Assembly (NCBI GenBank): GCA_902764915.1
Contig: CACWXY010000004.1
Location: forward strand, 62,001-126,000
From: an uncultured Eubacteriales bacterium
GTDB lineage: Bacteria > Bacillota > Clostridia > Christensenellales > Aristaeellaceae
Direction of reading: 5' to 3'
DNA: 64,000 nucleotides
The notes beneath the pieces are model-generated. The model had not been told where the DNA came from. It saw nothing but the letters and a program-made list of their open reading frames with translations, and did no database searches. Within the stretch, counting starts at the first letter, position 1; every line of letters begins with the position of its first letter. Both the position numbers and the translations under genes were made by a program. Of this stretch, positions 32,397 to 41,857 are shown one piece after another.

Positions 32397-33221
32397 ATGT
32401 TTGGATATATCCGCCCCGCCCTTGGCGCACTTACCGACGATGACCGGAAACGCTATCGCAGTATCTACTGCGGTCTTTGCCGCAGTCTGGAAACGCGCTA
32501 CGGCTTGATCGGCAAGGCTTCCCTGAACTATGACATGACATTCCTTGCCACGCTCCTGTCCTCACTGTATGAATGCCCGGAGACACGGTCCACGCGCCGC
32601 TGTATTCCGCACGCGGTTAAGCCGCATACCGAGGCTGCCTCCGCCGCCATTGACTATGCCGCCGATATGACCATTCTTCTGAGCTATTATCAGGCCATGG
32701 ATGATGCACAGGATGAAAAGCCGCACATCGGCAGGCTGAGAATGCAGCTTCTGGAGAAAGCCTTCCAGACCGTATCCTTCGCCTATCCGGACACGATTTC
32801 CCGGGTTCAGGTATGCATGCAGGCCATAGGCACACTGGAGAAGGATCCCATGCCCCAGGGGGAGGCCATTGCCGCACGCACAGGTGAGCTTCTCGGAACC
32901 ATCTTTGTATGGAAGCCGGACTTCTGGGCACCGGCCCTGATGACCCTCGGTTCCAGTCTGGGTGCTTTCGTCTACTGGCTTGATGCTGCCCTGGACATGG
33001 AACATGACAAAAAGCACGGCTGCTATAATCCGCTGACTGCCATGGGGCTGGACGCCCGAGATGCGCGGCCTCTTCTGATTGCAAGCATTGCACCGGCTGC
33101 AGAGGCGTTGGAATCCCTGCCGCTTCTGCAGGACCTCCCGATTCTTTCCGGAACACTCTATCAGGGTATATGGGAGAGCTATAATCAGGCAATGAAAGAA
33201 GGTGAATCACCCGATGCATGA
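32397..33221 (+). CDS. DUF5685 family protein
   Basis: A 274-residue protein with the family start MFGYIRPALGAL and the conserved IYCGLCRSL motif near residue 23. Other features are YDMTFLATLLSSLYECPE, a Cys at SRRC-like RRCIPH, and an aspartate-rich block (YWLDAALDMEHDKKHGCYNP) that resembles helical prenyl-type or metal-binding clusters. The function is unknown. The gene starts three bases after the zinc-ribbon gene and overlaps the J-domain gene, so the four genes probably form one operon. Confidence 0.8.
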   Translation: MFGYIRPALGALTDDDRKRYRSIYCGLCRSLETRYGLIGKASLNYDMTFLATLLSSLYECPETRSTRRCIPHAVKPHTEAASAAIDYAADMTILLSYYQAMDDAQDEKPHIGRLRMQLLEKAFQTVSFAYPDTISRVQVCMQAIGTLEKDPMPQGEAIAARTGELLGTIFVWKPDFWAPALMTLGSSLGAFVYWLDAALDMEHDKKHGCYNPLTAMGLDARDARPLLIASIAPAAEALESLPLLQDLPILSGTLYQGIWESYNQAMKEGESPDA

Positions 33222-33918
33222 TCCCTACACCGTTCTTGGGGTAAGCCCCGGCGCCACACAGGAAGAAATCAAGCGCGCCTATCGAAAAAAGGCCAAGGAA
33301 TGCCATCCTGACATGCATCCGGATGATCCGCTGGCCACACAGAAGATGAACGAGGTCAATGAAGCCTATGACATGCTGATGCACCCGGAGAAATACCGGG
33401 GCCAGTCTTCGCCGTTTTCCGGTCAGACCGCCCATGAGCAGGGTCAGCCCTTCCACACCTATACATGGTCGGGCGATTCACCGTTTGAGCAGCCGGACAT
33501 GGATATGTTCTGGGGCATGCCCTTCTTTACGACCGCAGCCCCTCCGCAGATGGAAATGTCCGATGCGCCGCTGGTGCGCGACGCGATCCGGAGCATGGAA
33601 CAGCAGCGCTATCATGAAGCGGTGGATATCCTTGCACGCATTCCCCAGGAAGCGCGGAATGCAAGATGGCATTATCTGATGGCATGCGCTCACGAAGGCA
33701 GCGGAAACATACCCAGTGCCCGCTTTGAGATCGATCAGGCCATTGCCATGGATCCCCATCATCTCGTCTATCGTCAGGCGCAGGAACGCATGAGCGGCGC
33801 TTCCCGTACCTATCGTCAGCGCTCCACCGGTGCCGGCGGACAGATCGTAAGCCCCGGCAGAATTCTGGGAAGTCTGTGCCTGTCATCGCTTCTCTTCCGC
33901 TGGTTCTGCTGCTGCTGA
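33214..33918 (+). CDS. J-domain (DnaJ-like) co-chaperone
   Basis: A 234-residue protein with an N-terminal J domain: DPYTVLGVSPGATQEEIKRA, then the HPD tripeptide at about residue 31 and NEVNEAYDMLMHPE. Residues 60-115 are Gln/Pro/Phe-rich. A tetratricopeptide-like segment follows (RYHEAVDILARIPQEARNARW), and the C-terminal 18 residues are hydrophobic with clustered Cys and Trp (LFRWFCCC), possibly a membrane tail. J proteins stimulate DnaK ATPase. The start overlaps the DUF5685 stop by eight bases. Similar J-TPR proteins occur beside DUF5685 in other Clostridia. Confidence 0.87.
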   Translation: MHDPYTVLGVSPGATQEEIKRAYRKKAKECHPDMHPDDPLATQKMNEVNEAYDMLMHPEKYRGQSSPFSGQTAHEQGQPFHTYTWSGDSPFEQPDMDMFWGMPFFTTAAPPQMEMSDAPLVRDAIRSMEQQRYHEAVDILARIPQEARNARWHYLMACAHEGSGNIPSARFEIDQAIAMDPHHLVYRQAQERMSGASRTYRQRSTGAGGQIVSPGRILGSLCLSSLLFRWFCCC

Positions 33919-33931
33919 AAAGCGTTCAAAA

Positions 33932-33960
33932 AAGGGCTCCGGTACATCTCCGGAGCCCTT
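33932..33960. terminator. Terminator shared by J-domain and ABC genes
   Basis: AAGGGCTCCGG and CCGGAGCCCTT form an eleven-base perfect stem. A run of T residues follows on the minus strand, so it mainly ends the ABC transporter gene. Confidence 0.85.
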
Positions 33961-33980
33961 ATGCATGCGTTCCTTTTTCG

Positions 33981-36776
33981 TTATTCACTTCGCAGGGCCA
34001 GTACAGGATCCTGTCTTGACGCCTTACGCGCCGGGATCCAGCCGCCCATGATTGTAAGGAAAATACACAGAAGCACCAGAATCATACCGGCGCCCGGCGG
34101 CAGAAATGCGCGGATGCCTTCCTGGTCCGCCAGACTGTGGATAATCCGGTTGATCGGAATCTGCAAAAGCAGGGTCAGCCCAATCCCGAGCGCGCCGGCC
34201 AGCAGGCCAATAATAAAGGTTTCCGCATTGAACACTTCCCGGATGTTCCGCCTGGACGCACCCATGGCCCGCAGAATCCCGATTTCCTTCCGGCGCTCAA
34301 GAACAGAGATATACGTGATAATCCCGATCATGATGGAAGATACCACCAGTGATACAGCCACAAACGCGATAAGCACATAGGTAATCACATCAATGATCGT
34401 CGTAACGGAGGACATGAGCGCACCGACATAATCCGTATAGATGATGACGCGATCCTCATGCCCTTCCTCTTCCATGGCCGCATTATAGGCATCCAGAAGA
34501 CGGATCACTTCGTTTTTGCTGTCAAAATCCGAGGGATAGATCGTCACGCGCAGTGGCGACTGGGGGTCCGCATAGCCAAACTTGCTCAGGTTTCCGGAAG
34601 CCGTAGCCCGGAGCGCAGCCGCACGCGCGGCAAACATTTCCTGCATCTGTGCTTCATTCATCTCAAAGGAAATGGCTTCGCCGATCTTCTCCTCGTCAAT
34701 CTCCACCAGTTCCAGAAGCCTGGGAATGCCGGCACGGATCATGGTACTGAGGGTTTCTGACCGACGCGTACGCGAGAATTCCCGCATGATCCGAACCAGA
34801 CGCTGGGCCGTCATACGTGTTTCGTCCGTTTCCAGACTGGCCAGGTCTTCCCAGCGGAAAGATACCGCATCCGCAATCTTTTCCGGATGAATCGTCAGCA
34901 TGTCCCGGAAAAAATCCATGGAATTGTCTGCGCTCTCCCCAAAGCGAATGCCCGTGAGCACATCTGTCGATTCATCGCTGCGCTGGGCTTTGACAATCGC
35001 GCTTTCATCAGCCTCACGCATCAGACGGGTCAGCAGGCTCTGGGGATATCCGATGCCCATCTGCAGAAGACCAAAGCGCACATCCTCATGCAGGCGAACC
35101 ACGCCTACAATCTCCATGGTTTCCGCCTGATCCAGCAGAGATCGCATGGTGCTTCTGTCTGTGCTCACGTCCACCCAGACGCCCAGCTTTTCGTCATAGG
35201 CATAATGCCTGTATGCCGGAAGCAGACGAAAGGAAATGCCCAGGAAATCCTCCGGCTGATAGGTTCCGCTGCGCTGAAGGCTTTTGTCACTGCTGCCGCC
35301 AGCCACGACACGGGCAATCTCTTCATTGAGCGCATCCGCATCCTTGATGCCCATGGTATAGAGGAGATAATCGGGTATCCCTCCGGTGCCCGTCAGCACC
35401 AGCACCAGGTCCGTATCCTTGCGCGGCCATGTGCCTGCCAGCAGCTCATAGTCCTCTTTGTACAGTTTTTCATTCTCCGGAAGCGGCGCAAAGACCTCGT
35501 TAAAACCATAGGTCGACAGCGCACTGCTGAGGTTATTGTCCATGGAAAGCCCAAAGGCCGTAAATGTCTGATCCGGATTCACCTGACGGAAATCATCCTC
35601 GTCCTTGAGGCGATAGATCTGCGGGGAGATCCCATAGCTGTAGGTAATCCCGCGGGTATAGTCCTCCACACCGCTGTAGCCGCTGTCAAACCAGCGCTTG
35701 AGCGAAGCCAGATCATTGGTCTGCGTCGAGGCCAGCATACCGCCCATCATCTGCCGCTCGGTAATCGCGTTTTCCTCACTGCTGCCGCCCGTCTCCGCGC
35801 GCATGGCTGCCAGACTCATCATGGTCTCTTCCATGGAAAAGGCGGAGGTAGTGATCTCGATCGGATACTGGCTCAGGGAATCGCGCTCCATCTGATGAAT
35901 ATAGGCATTGGCGCCATTGGACAGGGAAAGGATCAGGGCAATGCCCACAATCCCGATAGAGGCGGCGAATGCCACCAGCGCAGTACGCGCCTTTTTCGAG
36001 AACAGATTGGCGACAGACAGTGACAGTGCTGTCAGGAAGGACATGGACGGTTTCTTCACACGCACATGGCTCTTTCCCTTTTCCTTTTCCGCTTCCGTCG
36101 CCGGCGGATCCGTATCCTCTGTAATCTTCCCGTCCTTCAGCCGTACAATGCGCGTAGCATACTTTTCCGCCAGTTCCGGATTATGCGTGACCATGATCAC
36201 CAGGTGATCCTCCGCCATTTCCTTGAGCAGCTGCATCACCTGTTCCCCGGTATCGCTGTCCAGCGCGCCGGTCGGTTCATCCGCCAGAAGTATCGCGGGC
36301 TCATTCACCAGCGCACGGGCAATGGCAACCCGCTGCATCTGTCCGCCGGAGAGCTGGGACGGTTTTTTCTGGGCCTGTTCCAGAAGTCCTACCCGTTCCA
36401 GTGCGTTGCGCGCACGCCGCTTGCGTTCCTCCCGGCCTACACCGGACAGCGTCATCGCCAGTTCCACATTGGACAGAAGCGTCTGATGCGGAATCAGGTT
36501 ATAGCTCTGAAATACAAACCCGATCGTATGATTGCGATACGTATCCCAGTCTCTGTCACGGTACTGGCTGGTGGGCGTACCGTCCACACGCATTTCGCCG
36601 CTGTCATACCTGTCCAGACCACCGATCATATTCAGAAGTGTTGTCTTTCCGGAACCAGAGGGCCCCAGGATCGCGACAAACTCCCGTGACCGAAAAGACA
36701 GGGACACATCATCCAGCGCTTTCTGAATGAGTGACCCTGTCCGATATTCTTTGCTTACATGTGTCAGTGTCAGCAT
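33981..36776 (-). CDS. ABC transporter: fused ATPase and FtsX-like permease
   Basis: A 931-residue MacB/LolD-type fusion. Residues 1-240 are the ATPase (Walker [10 protein letters not shown], signature LSGGQMQR, Walker [12 protein letters not shown], switch VTHNPELA). A linker precedes the first membrane helix ([21 protein letters not shown]), then a very large extracellular domain of about 500 residues, and three C-terminal helices with the FtsX motif [20 protein letters not shown]. Such mechanotransmitters move lipoproteins, peptides or antibiotics, or signal to the cell wall. The RR-HK pair and envelope genes on the same strand suggest envelope stress control. The start ATG 36776 is preceded by a hairpin that may bring an upstream GGAGGAGG close to it. 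Confidence 0.9.
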   Translation of the reverse strand: MLTLTHVSKEYRTGSLIQKALDDVSLSFRSREFVAILGPSGSGKTTLLNMIGGLDRYDSGEMRVDGTPTSQYRDRDWDTYRNHTIGFVFQSYNLIPHQTLLSNVELAMTLSGVGREERKRRARNALERVGLLEQAQKKPSQLSGGQMQRVAIARALVNEPAILLADEPTGALDSDTGEQVMQLLKEMAEDHLVIMVTHNPELAEKYATRIVRLKDGKITEDTDPPATEAEKEKGKSHVRVKKPSMSFLTALSLSVANLFSKKARTALVAFAASIGIVGIALILSLSNGANAYIHQMERDSLSQYPIEITTSAFSMEETMMSLAAMRAETGGSSEENAITERQMMGGMLASTQTNDLASLKRWFDSGYSGVEDYTRGITYSYGISPQIYRLKDEDDFRQVNPDQTFTAFGLSMDNNLSSALSTYGFNEVFAPLPENEKLYKEDYELLAGTWPRKDTDLVLVLTGTGGIPDYLLYTMGIKDADALNEEIARVVAGGSSDKSLQRSGTYQPEDFLGISFRLLPAYRHYAYDEKLGVWVDVSTDRSTMRSLLDQAETMEIVGVVRLHEDVRFGLLQMGIGYPQSLLTRLMREADESAIVKAQRSDESTDVLTGIRFGESADNSMDFFRDMLTIHPEKIADAVSFRWEDLASLETDETRMTAQRLVRIMREFSRTRRSETLSTMIRAGIPRLLELVEIDEEKIGEAISFEMNEAQMQEMFAARAAALRATASGNLSKFGYADPQSPLRVTIYPSDFDSKNEVIRLLDAYNAAMEEEGHEDRVIIYTDYVGALMSSVTTIIDVITYVLIAFVAVSLVVSSIMIGIITYISVLERRKEIGILRAMGASRRNIREVFNAETFIIGLLAGALGIGLTLLLQIPINRIIHSLADQEGIRAFLPPGAGMILVLLCIFLTIMGGWIPARKASRQDPVLALRSE

Positions 36777-36784
36777 GCATGCAC

Positions 36785-36816
36785 GGAGGAAAGCCTGCCT
36801 TTCCTCCCCTCCTCCT
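36785..36816 (-). promoter_or_regulatory. Hairpin between Shine-Dalgarno and ABC start codon
   Basis: On the minus strand AGGAGGAGG (36808-36816) is followed at once by a perfect stem GGAGGAAAG/CTTTCCTCC with a five-base loop (36785-36807), and then eight bases to ATG 36776. Folding would place the ribosome site at normal distance; an unfolded leader would not. Alternatively the stem hides a second GGAGG. Confidence 0.5.
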
Positions 36817-36825
36817 GGTGATGGA

Positions 36826-37200
36826 TCAGGAAACAGGATCTGTTTCTTCCACGGTATCCTCTTCCACAGTGTCCACTTCATCTGCCTCCACTGTGTCCTC
36901 GCCGCCGGCTGTCTCTACGGTATCCTGCGCCCCGAAATGATCCTGGACATCCTGTGCCGTATCATCCACAATCTCACGTACATCCTGCGCAAACTCTTCC
37001 GCCTTCTGCACATGCTCGTCCTGACGGATCTCCGCCAGCACATCGTCAACCATGGCCGCACTCTCGTCAACAATCACATCCATGTGCTCCTGCACTTTCT
37101 GCTTCAGTTCCGAATCCGTTGCTGTGCTGGTTGATCTTACCGTTCCGGCACCGAGATTAAAGGCAAAAATCAGGCTCAGAAGCCAACCCAGAAATTTCAT
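36826..37200 (-). CDS. Small acidic exported protein
   Basis: A 124-residue protein with a hydrophobic N-terminal signal or anchor (MKFLGWLLSLIFAFNLGAG). The following part is helical and strongly acidic with many Asp, Glu, Val and Gln residues, and the C-terminal 35 residues carry repeated DTVE units (DTVETAGGEDTVEADEVDTV). Such low-complexity tails are typical of wall-embedded or calcium-binding spacer proteins, but no family is recognised. The start at 37200 is about 12 bases after AAAGG; ATG 37212 is an alternative. It lies between the Lgt-like and ABC genes on the same strand. Confidence 0.65.
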   Translation of the reverse strand: MKFLGWLLSLIFAFNLGAGTVRSTSTATDSELKQKVQEHMDVIVDESAAMVDDVLAEIRQDEHVQKAEEFAQDVREIVDDTAQDVQDHFGAQDTVETAGGEDTVEADEVDTVEEDTVEETDPVS

Positions 37201-37302
37201 GTTACTGTTCATCCTTTCCGCATTGCATTTCCTCAATGCTTGCGTTTGTATTCTATGGCATGTCCCTGCCCAATGCAAGAGGTGTCATGCCTGTTTCCGA
37301 AC

Positions 37303-38334
37303 TCATTGCAGAATGCCGCTCTGAAACCGCTTTCTCCACAGCGGCCGAATGGCAAGTCCCATGAGCAGACAGCCCAGTGCCATGACCAGGTGACATACAT
37401 CCGCCGGCATCCAGTCAATGAGCGTGATCTTCTTTTCAAAAGCGGCAAACTCCATCAGCACCACGATCAGGATGCCCAGAAGAATCTGAAGGAAAGAAAC
37501 AATCCCTGCTTTCCTGCGTTCCGCTTTCGGCACGCCGGAAAGGCACAGTTTCCAGATGATCAGGATAACCACCGCACACACAATCTGATTGGCACGCACA
37601 AACCCAAGATAGGGCAGATGTACGACTTCGCCCCGCAGCATGGCTTCCATCAGCACCTGACCGCAGGCAAACCAGAGAAGGAATCGCACGGTCCGTCCGC
37701 CGCTGCGCGCCTGCGTCCGCTGACTGACCCAGCCGCAGATCACGGTCCACACAGCTTCCAGCATAAACACGGCCCAGCAGTATTCGCCGTAATAGTTGGT
37801 TACCGCAAAGGGGAAACGCGCCAGCGCTTCATAGCCGGCAAACGGGAACAGGCTGTAGCGCGCGCTCCACTCCGTTTCCTCCGGACTGAACCAGGAAGCC
37901 AGGTCCAGACCGATATCCTGTTCAGCGATAAGCCCGCCGGCGATCCGTCCCACCACAATCAGGAAACAGGCCGGGAGAATCAGACAGTCCAGTATATCTC
38001 CCACGCTTTCCTTCCGCAGACGCGATGTCAGCCAGCCTGCCAGCAGCGCGCCACCCACGGCACCCCACAGAAGATAGCCGCCGGAGGAGAACTGAATGAT
38101 CATCTCCGGCTGGGAGAGCCCGGCAATCTCGTCCAGAATCATCAGACAGAACAGAAGCCGGGAGAAGAGAAATGCCAGCGGCACACAGAAAAGCGCAAAC
38201 CAGCTGCCGCATCCGTCCTTCAGACCGGCATGCTGCATCTGCCATGCAGCCCACAGCAAGGCTATCAGAGATGCTGCAGCCAATACGGTTCCATAGGGAT
38301 ATACGGCAAGCCCCAGCACATTCCAAGCATCCAT
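37303..38334 (-). CDS. Divergent Lgt-like (prolipoprotein diacylglyceryl transferase) membrane protein
   Basis: A 343-residue polytopic membrane protein with about eight segments and overall similarity to Lgt, which transfers diacylglycerol from phosphatidylglycerol to lipoprotein cysteines. It keeps a GR-x-GG element (FLIVVGRIAGGLIAEQ) and a GG-x-LLWG-x-x-GG block, but the catalytic HGG-type histidine and the usual GRxGNF(I/L)N motif are altered. A C-terminal extension has more hydrophobic helices. It may therefore be a paralogue with another function rather than the housekeeping Lgt. It starts three bases from the phosphodiester glycosidase stop codon, so the two are likely coupled. Confidence 0.65.
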   Translation of the reverse strand: MDAWNVLGLAVYPYGTVLAAASLIALLWAAWQMQHAGLKDGCGSWFALFCVPLAFLFSRLLFCLMILDEIAGLSQPEMIIQFSSGGYLLWGAVGGALLAGWLTSRLRKESVGDILDCLILPACFLIVVGRIAGGLIAEQDIGLDLASWFSPEETEWSARYSLFPFAGYEALARFPFAVTNYYGEYCWAVFMLEAVWTVICGWVSQRTQARSGGRTVRFLLWFACGQVLMEAMLRGEVVHLPYLGFVRANQIVCAVVILIIWKLCLSGVPKAERRKAGIVSFLQILLGILIVVLMEFAAFEKKITLIDWMPADVCHLVMALGCLLMGLAIRPLWRKRFQSGILQ

Positions 38335-38337
38335 TTT

Positions 38338-39306
38338 CTATTCCTCCGCTGACGCGAAATAGATGATATCCGTGATCTCGCGAAGCCCCGGAGTCTTGCA
38401 GGCACGCTTGCCGTTCACAACCAGATTGGTTGATCCGCCGCCGTCCAGGTTATAGGCCAGAAGCGCATCCGGGCACTGCTGTGCCACAAACTCGGCAAAC
38501 TCCGGCAGACTCATGCCCGCCGAGGAGTCCGTGCGCCCGAATACTTCCACAATCGCGTACTCCAGTGTTCCCATCTGTACCAGTGCGATGCGCTGCTGGG
38601 GATACTTCCACTGAAATGCGCCCTGCCGTGCCACTTCGGACTGAGACACATCCTGTACCTGTCCGTTCATCACAAGCACCGGTCCCAGATTAAAGGTATC
38701 CAGAACCGTCAGGTTAAAGGGCGTCAGCTGCGATGCAATAAACTGCTCTACCTTTTCCGTGGTAGCGCTGTTCACTGCATGGAAATCTCCTGCCGAGTCA
38801 ATCACGAGCATATCAAAGAGACGCCCCCGCTTATTATCCGTTGCGTCCCGCAGGAACTCGCCCTGCCGCACCACATAGCCCACGTCATTTTCATACTTGA
38901 AGAAATCGCCGTTCATGGCCACCACAGCATTCTTGCTTTTGGCCATATCCTCGCCCTTGGCCTGTCCGCGTCCCTTATAGGTGTCCTTGCTGACAGCCGT
39001 GCGCAGCTGAGAGACATCCGCGATTCTGACGCGGACCACCATGGTTTCATGATTCACTTTCTTGCCTTTGACCGTCAGCTGGATCGTCCCCCGCTCCAGC
39101 TCCATCTCTATGGTTGCATCCTTATATCCCGCAATCTCGCCCGACTCGTCATAGATCCATCCATCGGCCTTGGGCGGGTTTCCGCCGACAGTATAATCCA
39201 GCGGCAGCACGCCGCCTTCCGCCAGAGAGGGTGACGACACCGTCACTGTCAGGCAAAGGAGCATCACAATAACAAGGATCCAGCGGACCCAGGCACTCTT
39301 ATTCAT
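38338..39306 (-). CDS. Exported phosphodiester glycosidase (NAGPA domain)
   Basis: A 322-residue protein with an N-terminal signal peptide or anchor (WILVIVMLLCLTVTVSSPSLA). The mature part is a NAGPA-type domain, known from the enzyme that uncovers mannose 6-phosphate by removing N-acetylglucosamine-1-phosphodiester caps. Conserved blocks are AVVAMNGDFF, LGPVLVMNG and the C-terminal LLAYNLDGGGSTNLVVNGK. Bacterial members are found outside the cell and act on teichoic-acid-like or exopolysaccharide phosphodiesters. It is followed without a gap by the Lgt-like gene and lies downstream of a two-component system. Confidence 0.88.
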   Translation of the reverse strand: MNKSAWVRWILVIVMLLCLTVTVSSPSLAEGGVLPLDYTVGGNPPKADGWIYDESGEIAGYKDATIEMELERGTIQLTVKGKKVNHETMVVRVRIADVSQLRTAVSKDTYKGRGQAKGEDMAKSKNAVVAMNGDFFKYENDVGYVVRQGEFLRDATDNKRGRLFDMLVIDSAGDFHAVNSATTEKVEQFIASQLTPFNLTVLDTFNLGPVLVMNGQVQDVSQSEVARQGAFQWKYPQQRIALVQMGTLEYAIVEVFGRTDSSAGMSLPEFAEFVAQQCPDALLAYNLDGGGSTNLVVNGKRACKTPGLREITDIIYFASAEE

Positions 39307-39472
39307 GCTGTTTTCATCCTACTTTCCTTGGCAGTCGCATGGATGACCATGCACCTCCATTATACATAAGATTGCCGCAAAATCATAGCGGCATGCCGCA
39401 ATTGCGCATCATTCCGGCGCCTGATAATACAGGAAAGCGAAACGCATGCATGCCGCCTTCAGGCATCACAGC

Positions 39473-40840
39473 TCACATCCCGGACGGCTTCCCCTCTTCC
39501 GAGCACGGAAGCGTTACCGTAAAGCATGTCCCCTTTTCCCTGGACGAGGATACGCTGATATGTCCGTCATGCATCTGTACAATGTTCCTTGCAATCGCCA
39601 GTCCCAGCCCATGCCCCTGTGTGGACCGGGATGCATCCGCCCGGTAGAAGCGATCAAATATGCGGGACTGTTCTTCTTCCGGTATGACAGTGCCCTGATT
39701 GTGTATGGAAAGCACCGCCTGGCGGTTCTTCCTCTCCAGACGGATCACAACCTGCGTCCCTGCAGACGCATACTTGATTCCGTTGCTGACCAGAATCACT
39801 ACCAGCTGCTGCAGCATTTCCTTCCACCCGCATACCCTGACCGCTGCAAGAGAAGACAGTTCCAGTTCTACCCCGGCTTCATAGGCCACGCATTCCAGCG
39901 GCAGTGCGCCGGCCTCCACGCAGCGATTCAGTTCCACCTCTTCCCGAGGCATGGCTTCCGCATAGGATTCCGTCCGCGTCAGGAGAAGAAGGTTGTCCAC
40001 CAGCTGCCGTGTCTTATCCACCTCCTGCAGTATGTTTTCCACCCAGGGACTGTCACCGGCTTCATTCCGAAGGGCTTCCGCGTTCAGGGAAATGACCGCC
40101 AGCGGCGTCTTCAGTTCATGACTGGCATCCCCCACAAACTGCTTCTGCTTTTCGGAAGCCTCATGCACGGGGCGAAACATACGCCGGATCAGGATGTATG
40201 CGCCAAGACTCAGTATGACAAAAAATGCCGCCCCGGCTGTCAGCGTAATCTGAAGCACCTTCCGGGCATTGCCTGCCTCCACACGTGCATCCAGCACCAC
40301 CAGAAGACTGCGCGCATCGTCCAGAAGATAAAACTGTGTCCCCACATGCCCGAATTCCGCCTGCTGCTGAACGATCATCGCTGTCAGATCCGCGATCTGC
40401 CTGTCCGTATACAGGTCCTCCCGATCACTGGACCAGTCCTTCACCTGTCCGTCGCGTGTCAGATGAACCGTATAGGAATTGGAAAGACCGGCCATTGCCT
40501 CCCGGCTGCTGATCGGCTGTCCGGGAGCACGGGAAGGTTTCCTGTCCGGTGCGTCCTGGCCGCGACCTTCCAAGGAGCGGGTTTCCCCGCTTCCGGTCTT
40601 TTCCGCATCACTGTCAGAGGCACTGCGCCCCAGCTGTGCCGGTGCCTTTTCCTCGCTCTTATCGCCGCGTGCCTGAGGACGCTCCCCTGCATTTTCCATG
40701 AGTGTGGTCAGTGTCTCCCGGGCCTGTGCGCATACGCTGTTCCAGTTCAGAAGATTAATGCCGGCTACCAGCATCCCGATGATCAGCAGAAGGGAGAGTA
40801 TGACGATCAGGGTTATTTTTCGGCGCAGTTTTTCAATCAT
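39473..40840 (-). CDS. Membrane sensor histidine kinase
   Basis: A 455-residue kinase. Two membrane helices (about 9-30 and 190-210) enclose an extracellular region of some 150 residues; its first half is an unusual highly charged Ser/Glu/Arg/Gly-rich stretch that is probably disordered. The dimerisation and phospho-acceptor domain has His241 in SHELKTPL. The ATPase domain shows an N-box (VSNGIKYAS), SIHNQGTVIP and the G2 box GHGLGLAIA. The start ATG 40840 follows GGAGGCAGACC and overlaps the response regulator stop by eight bases. The signal is unknown. Confidence 0.92.
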   Translation of the reverse strand: MIEKLRRKITLIVILSLLLIIGMLVAGINLLNWNSVCAQARETLTTLMENAGERPQARGDKSEEKAPAQLGRSASDSDAEKTGSGETRSLEGRGQDAPDRKPSRAPGQPISSREAMAGLSNSYTVHLTRDGQVKDWSSDREDLYTDRQIADLTAMIVQQQAEFGHVGTQFYLLDDARSLLVVLDARVEAGNARKVLQITLTAGAAFFVILSLGAYILIRRMFRPVHEASEKQKQFVGDASHELKTPLAVISLNAEALRNEAGDSPWVENILQEVDKTRQLVDNLLLLTRTESYAEAMPREEVELNRCVEAGALPLECVAYEAGVELELSSLAAVRVCGWKEMLQQLVVILVSNGIKYASAGTQVVIRLERKNRQAVLSIHNQGTVIPEEEQSRIFDRFYRADASRSTQGHGLGLAIARNIVQMHDGHISVSSSREKGTCFTVTLPCSEEGKPSGM

Positions 40841-41516
40841 GGTCTGCCTCCAGTGAATAGCCGATTCCCCGCGCAGTACGGATATGCGTATCCGATCCCA
40901 GGAACTGCAGCTTCTTTCGAAGAAACGACACATAGACTTCCAGCTGGTTATATTCGCTGCTGTCTTCCAGTCCCCAGACCCTGTCGGCCAGTGTTTCCCT
41001 GGTCAGGATCTGCCCGGGGTTGCGCAGAAACAGCTCCATAAGCTGGTATTCCTTATTCCCAAGCCTGACCGCTTCGTGCGTTCCGGCACACTGCAGGCTG
41101 GCCTTTCCCGGCAGAAGCTGCAGATCACCGTAGGCCAGTGCTTCTTCAGTCCGATCCTCTCCGCGTCTTGTGATCGCCTTCAGGCATGCCAGGAGTTCAC
41201 TGGCCTGAAAAGGCTTGGGCAGATAATAATCCGCGCCGCTCTCCAGTCCCCGGACACGGTCCTCCACGCTTCCCTTGGCTGTCAGCATAAGCACCGGCGT
41301 ATGCACGCCGTCCTCCCGAAGTGTCCGCAGGAGCGCGAGCCCGTCCATCCCCGGAAGCATGACATCCAGGATCAGCGCATCATAGATCCCGCTTTCCGCC
41401 ATATCCAGTCCTGTATTTCCTTCAAAGGCCGTATCCACCACATAGCGGGCTCTTTCCAGCATGGCCTTTACCGCCATGACAATCCGTTTTTCATCCTCTA
41501 CCATCAAAAGCCGCAT
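40833..41516 (-). CDS. OmpR/PhoB-type response regulator
   Basis: A 227-residue regulator with a receiver domain (phospho-acceptor Asp51 in LILDVMLPGMDG, Thr in MLTAKGS, Lys in YLPKPF) and a C-terminal winged helix (LGNKEYQLMELFLRNPGQIL, then VYVSFLRKKL). It is the partner of the adjacent histidine kinase, to which it is translationally coupled. Genes for envelope proteins follow on the same strand and could be its targets. Confidence 0.94.
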   Translation of the reverse strand: MRLLMVEDEKRIVMAVKAMLERARYVVDTAFEGNTGLDMAESGIYDALILDVMLPGMDGLALLRTLREDGVHTPVLMLTAKGSVEDRVRGLESGADYYLPKPFQASELLACLKAITRRGEDRTEEALAYGDLQLLPGKASLQCAGTHEAVRLGNKEYQLMELFLRNPGQILTRETLADRVWGLEDSSEYNQLEVYVSFLRKKLQFLGSDTHIRTARGIGYSLEADHD

Positions 41517-41857
41517 GTCACTGCCTCCCTTCCCTTCCCAATCTATACGGCTTACGTATAAGCTGCATGACAGAAATGTGAACCTTTTCTGAAGACAAAG
41601 TCACTTCTGTATGAACATGCCTCAGAAGCAGACGTATTCAGACGATGGAGGATCGCAGCAGGCCATGGGCTTCTCTGACAGGAGCATAGCAAAACAGCGG
41701 ATATTTCCCGGAAAGTGCGGCGTCAGATGACGGCGTATGTATCTCTTCGGTTCTGTTATGATATTGTTTGATTCGCATATCAATATTATTGACGCTCATG
41801 ACTCCCCTGTCTATAATGCCCTTTGGACCTATTACCTTCATTGCAGGAGGAGAAAGC
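41517..41857. other. Intergenic region between divergent RR and psuK
   Basis: It carries the psuK promoter (41789-41817). Close to the response regulator there are related short words (TTTCTGTCATG and TTTTCTGAAG) that might be regulator sites; evidence is weak. No gene is seen. Confidence 0.4.
41789..41817 (+). promoter_or_regulatory. Promoter of the psuK-psuG-GH28 operon
   Basis: TTGACG (41789-41794) and TATAAT (41812-41817) are exactly 17 bases apart, 41 bases before the psuK start. An AT-rich imperfect inverted repeat (ATATTG and CAATAT) lies directly upstream at about 41761-41788. Confidence 0.8.

Noticed and set aside
34887..36023. A 378-codon frame antisense to the ABC fusion
   Set aside because: No start signal and no recognisable protein features; the minus-strand gene is well supported.
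39446..41041. A 531-codon frame antisense to the histidine kinase
   Set aside because: Shadow of the kinase and regulator genes; no homology-like motif.
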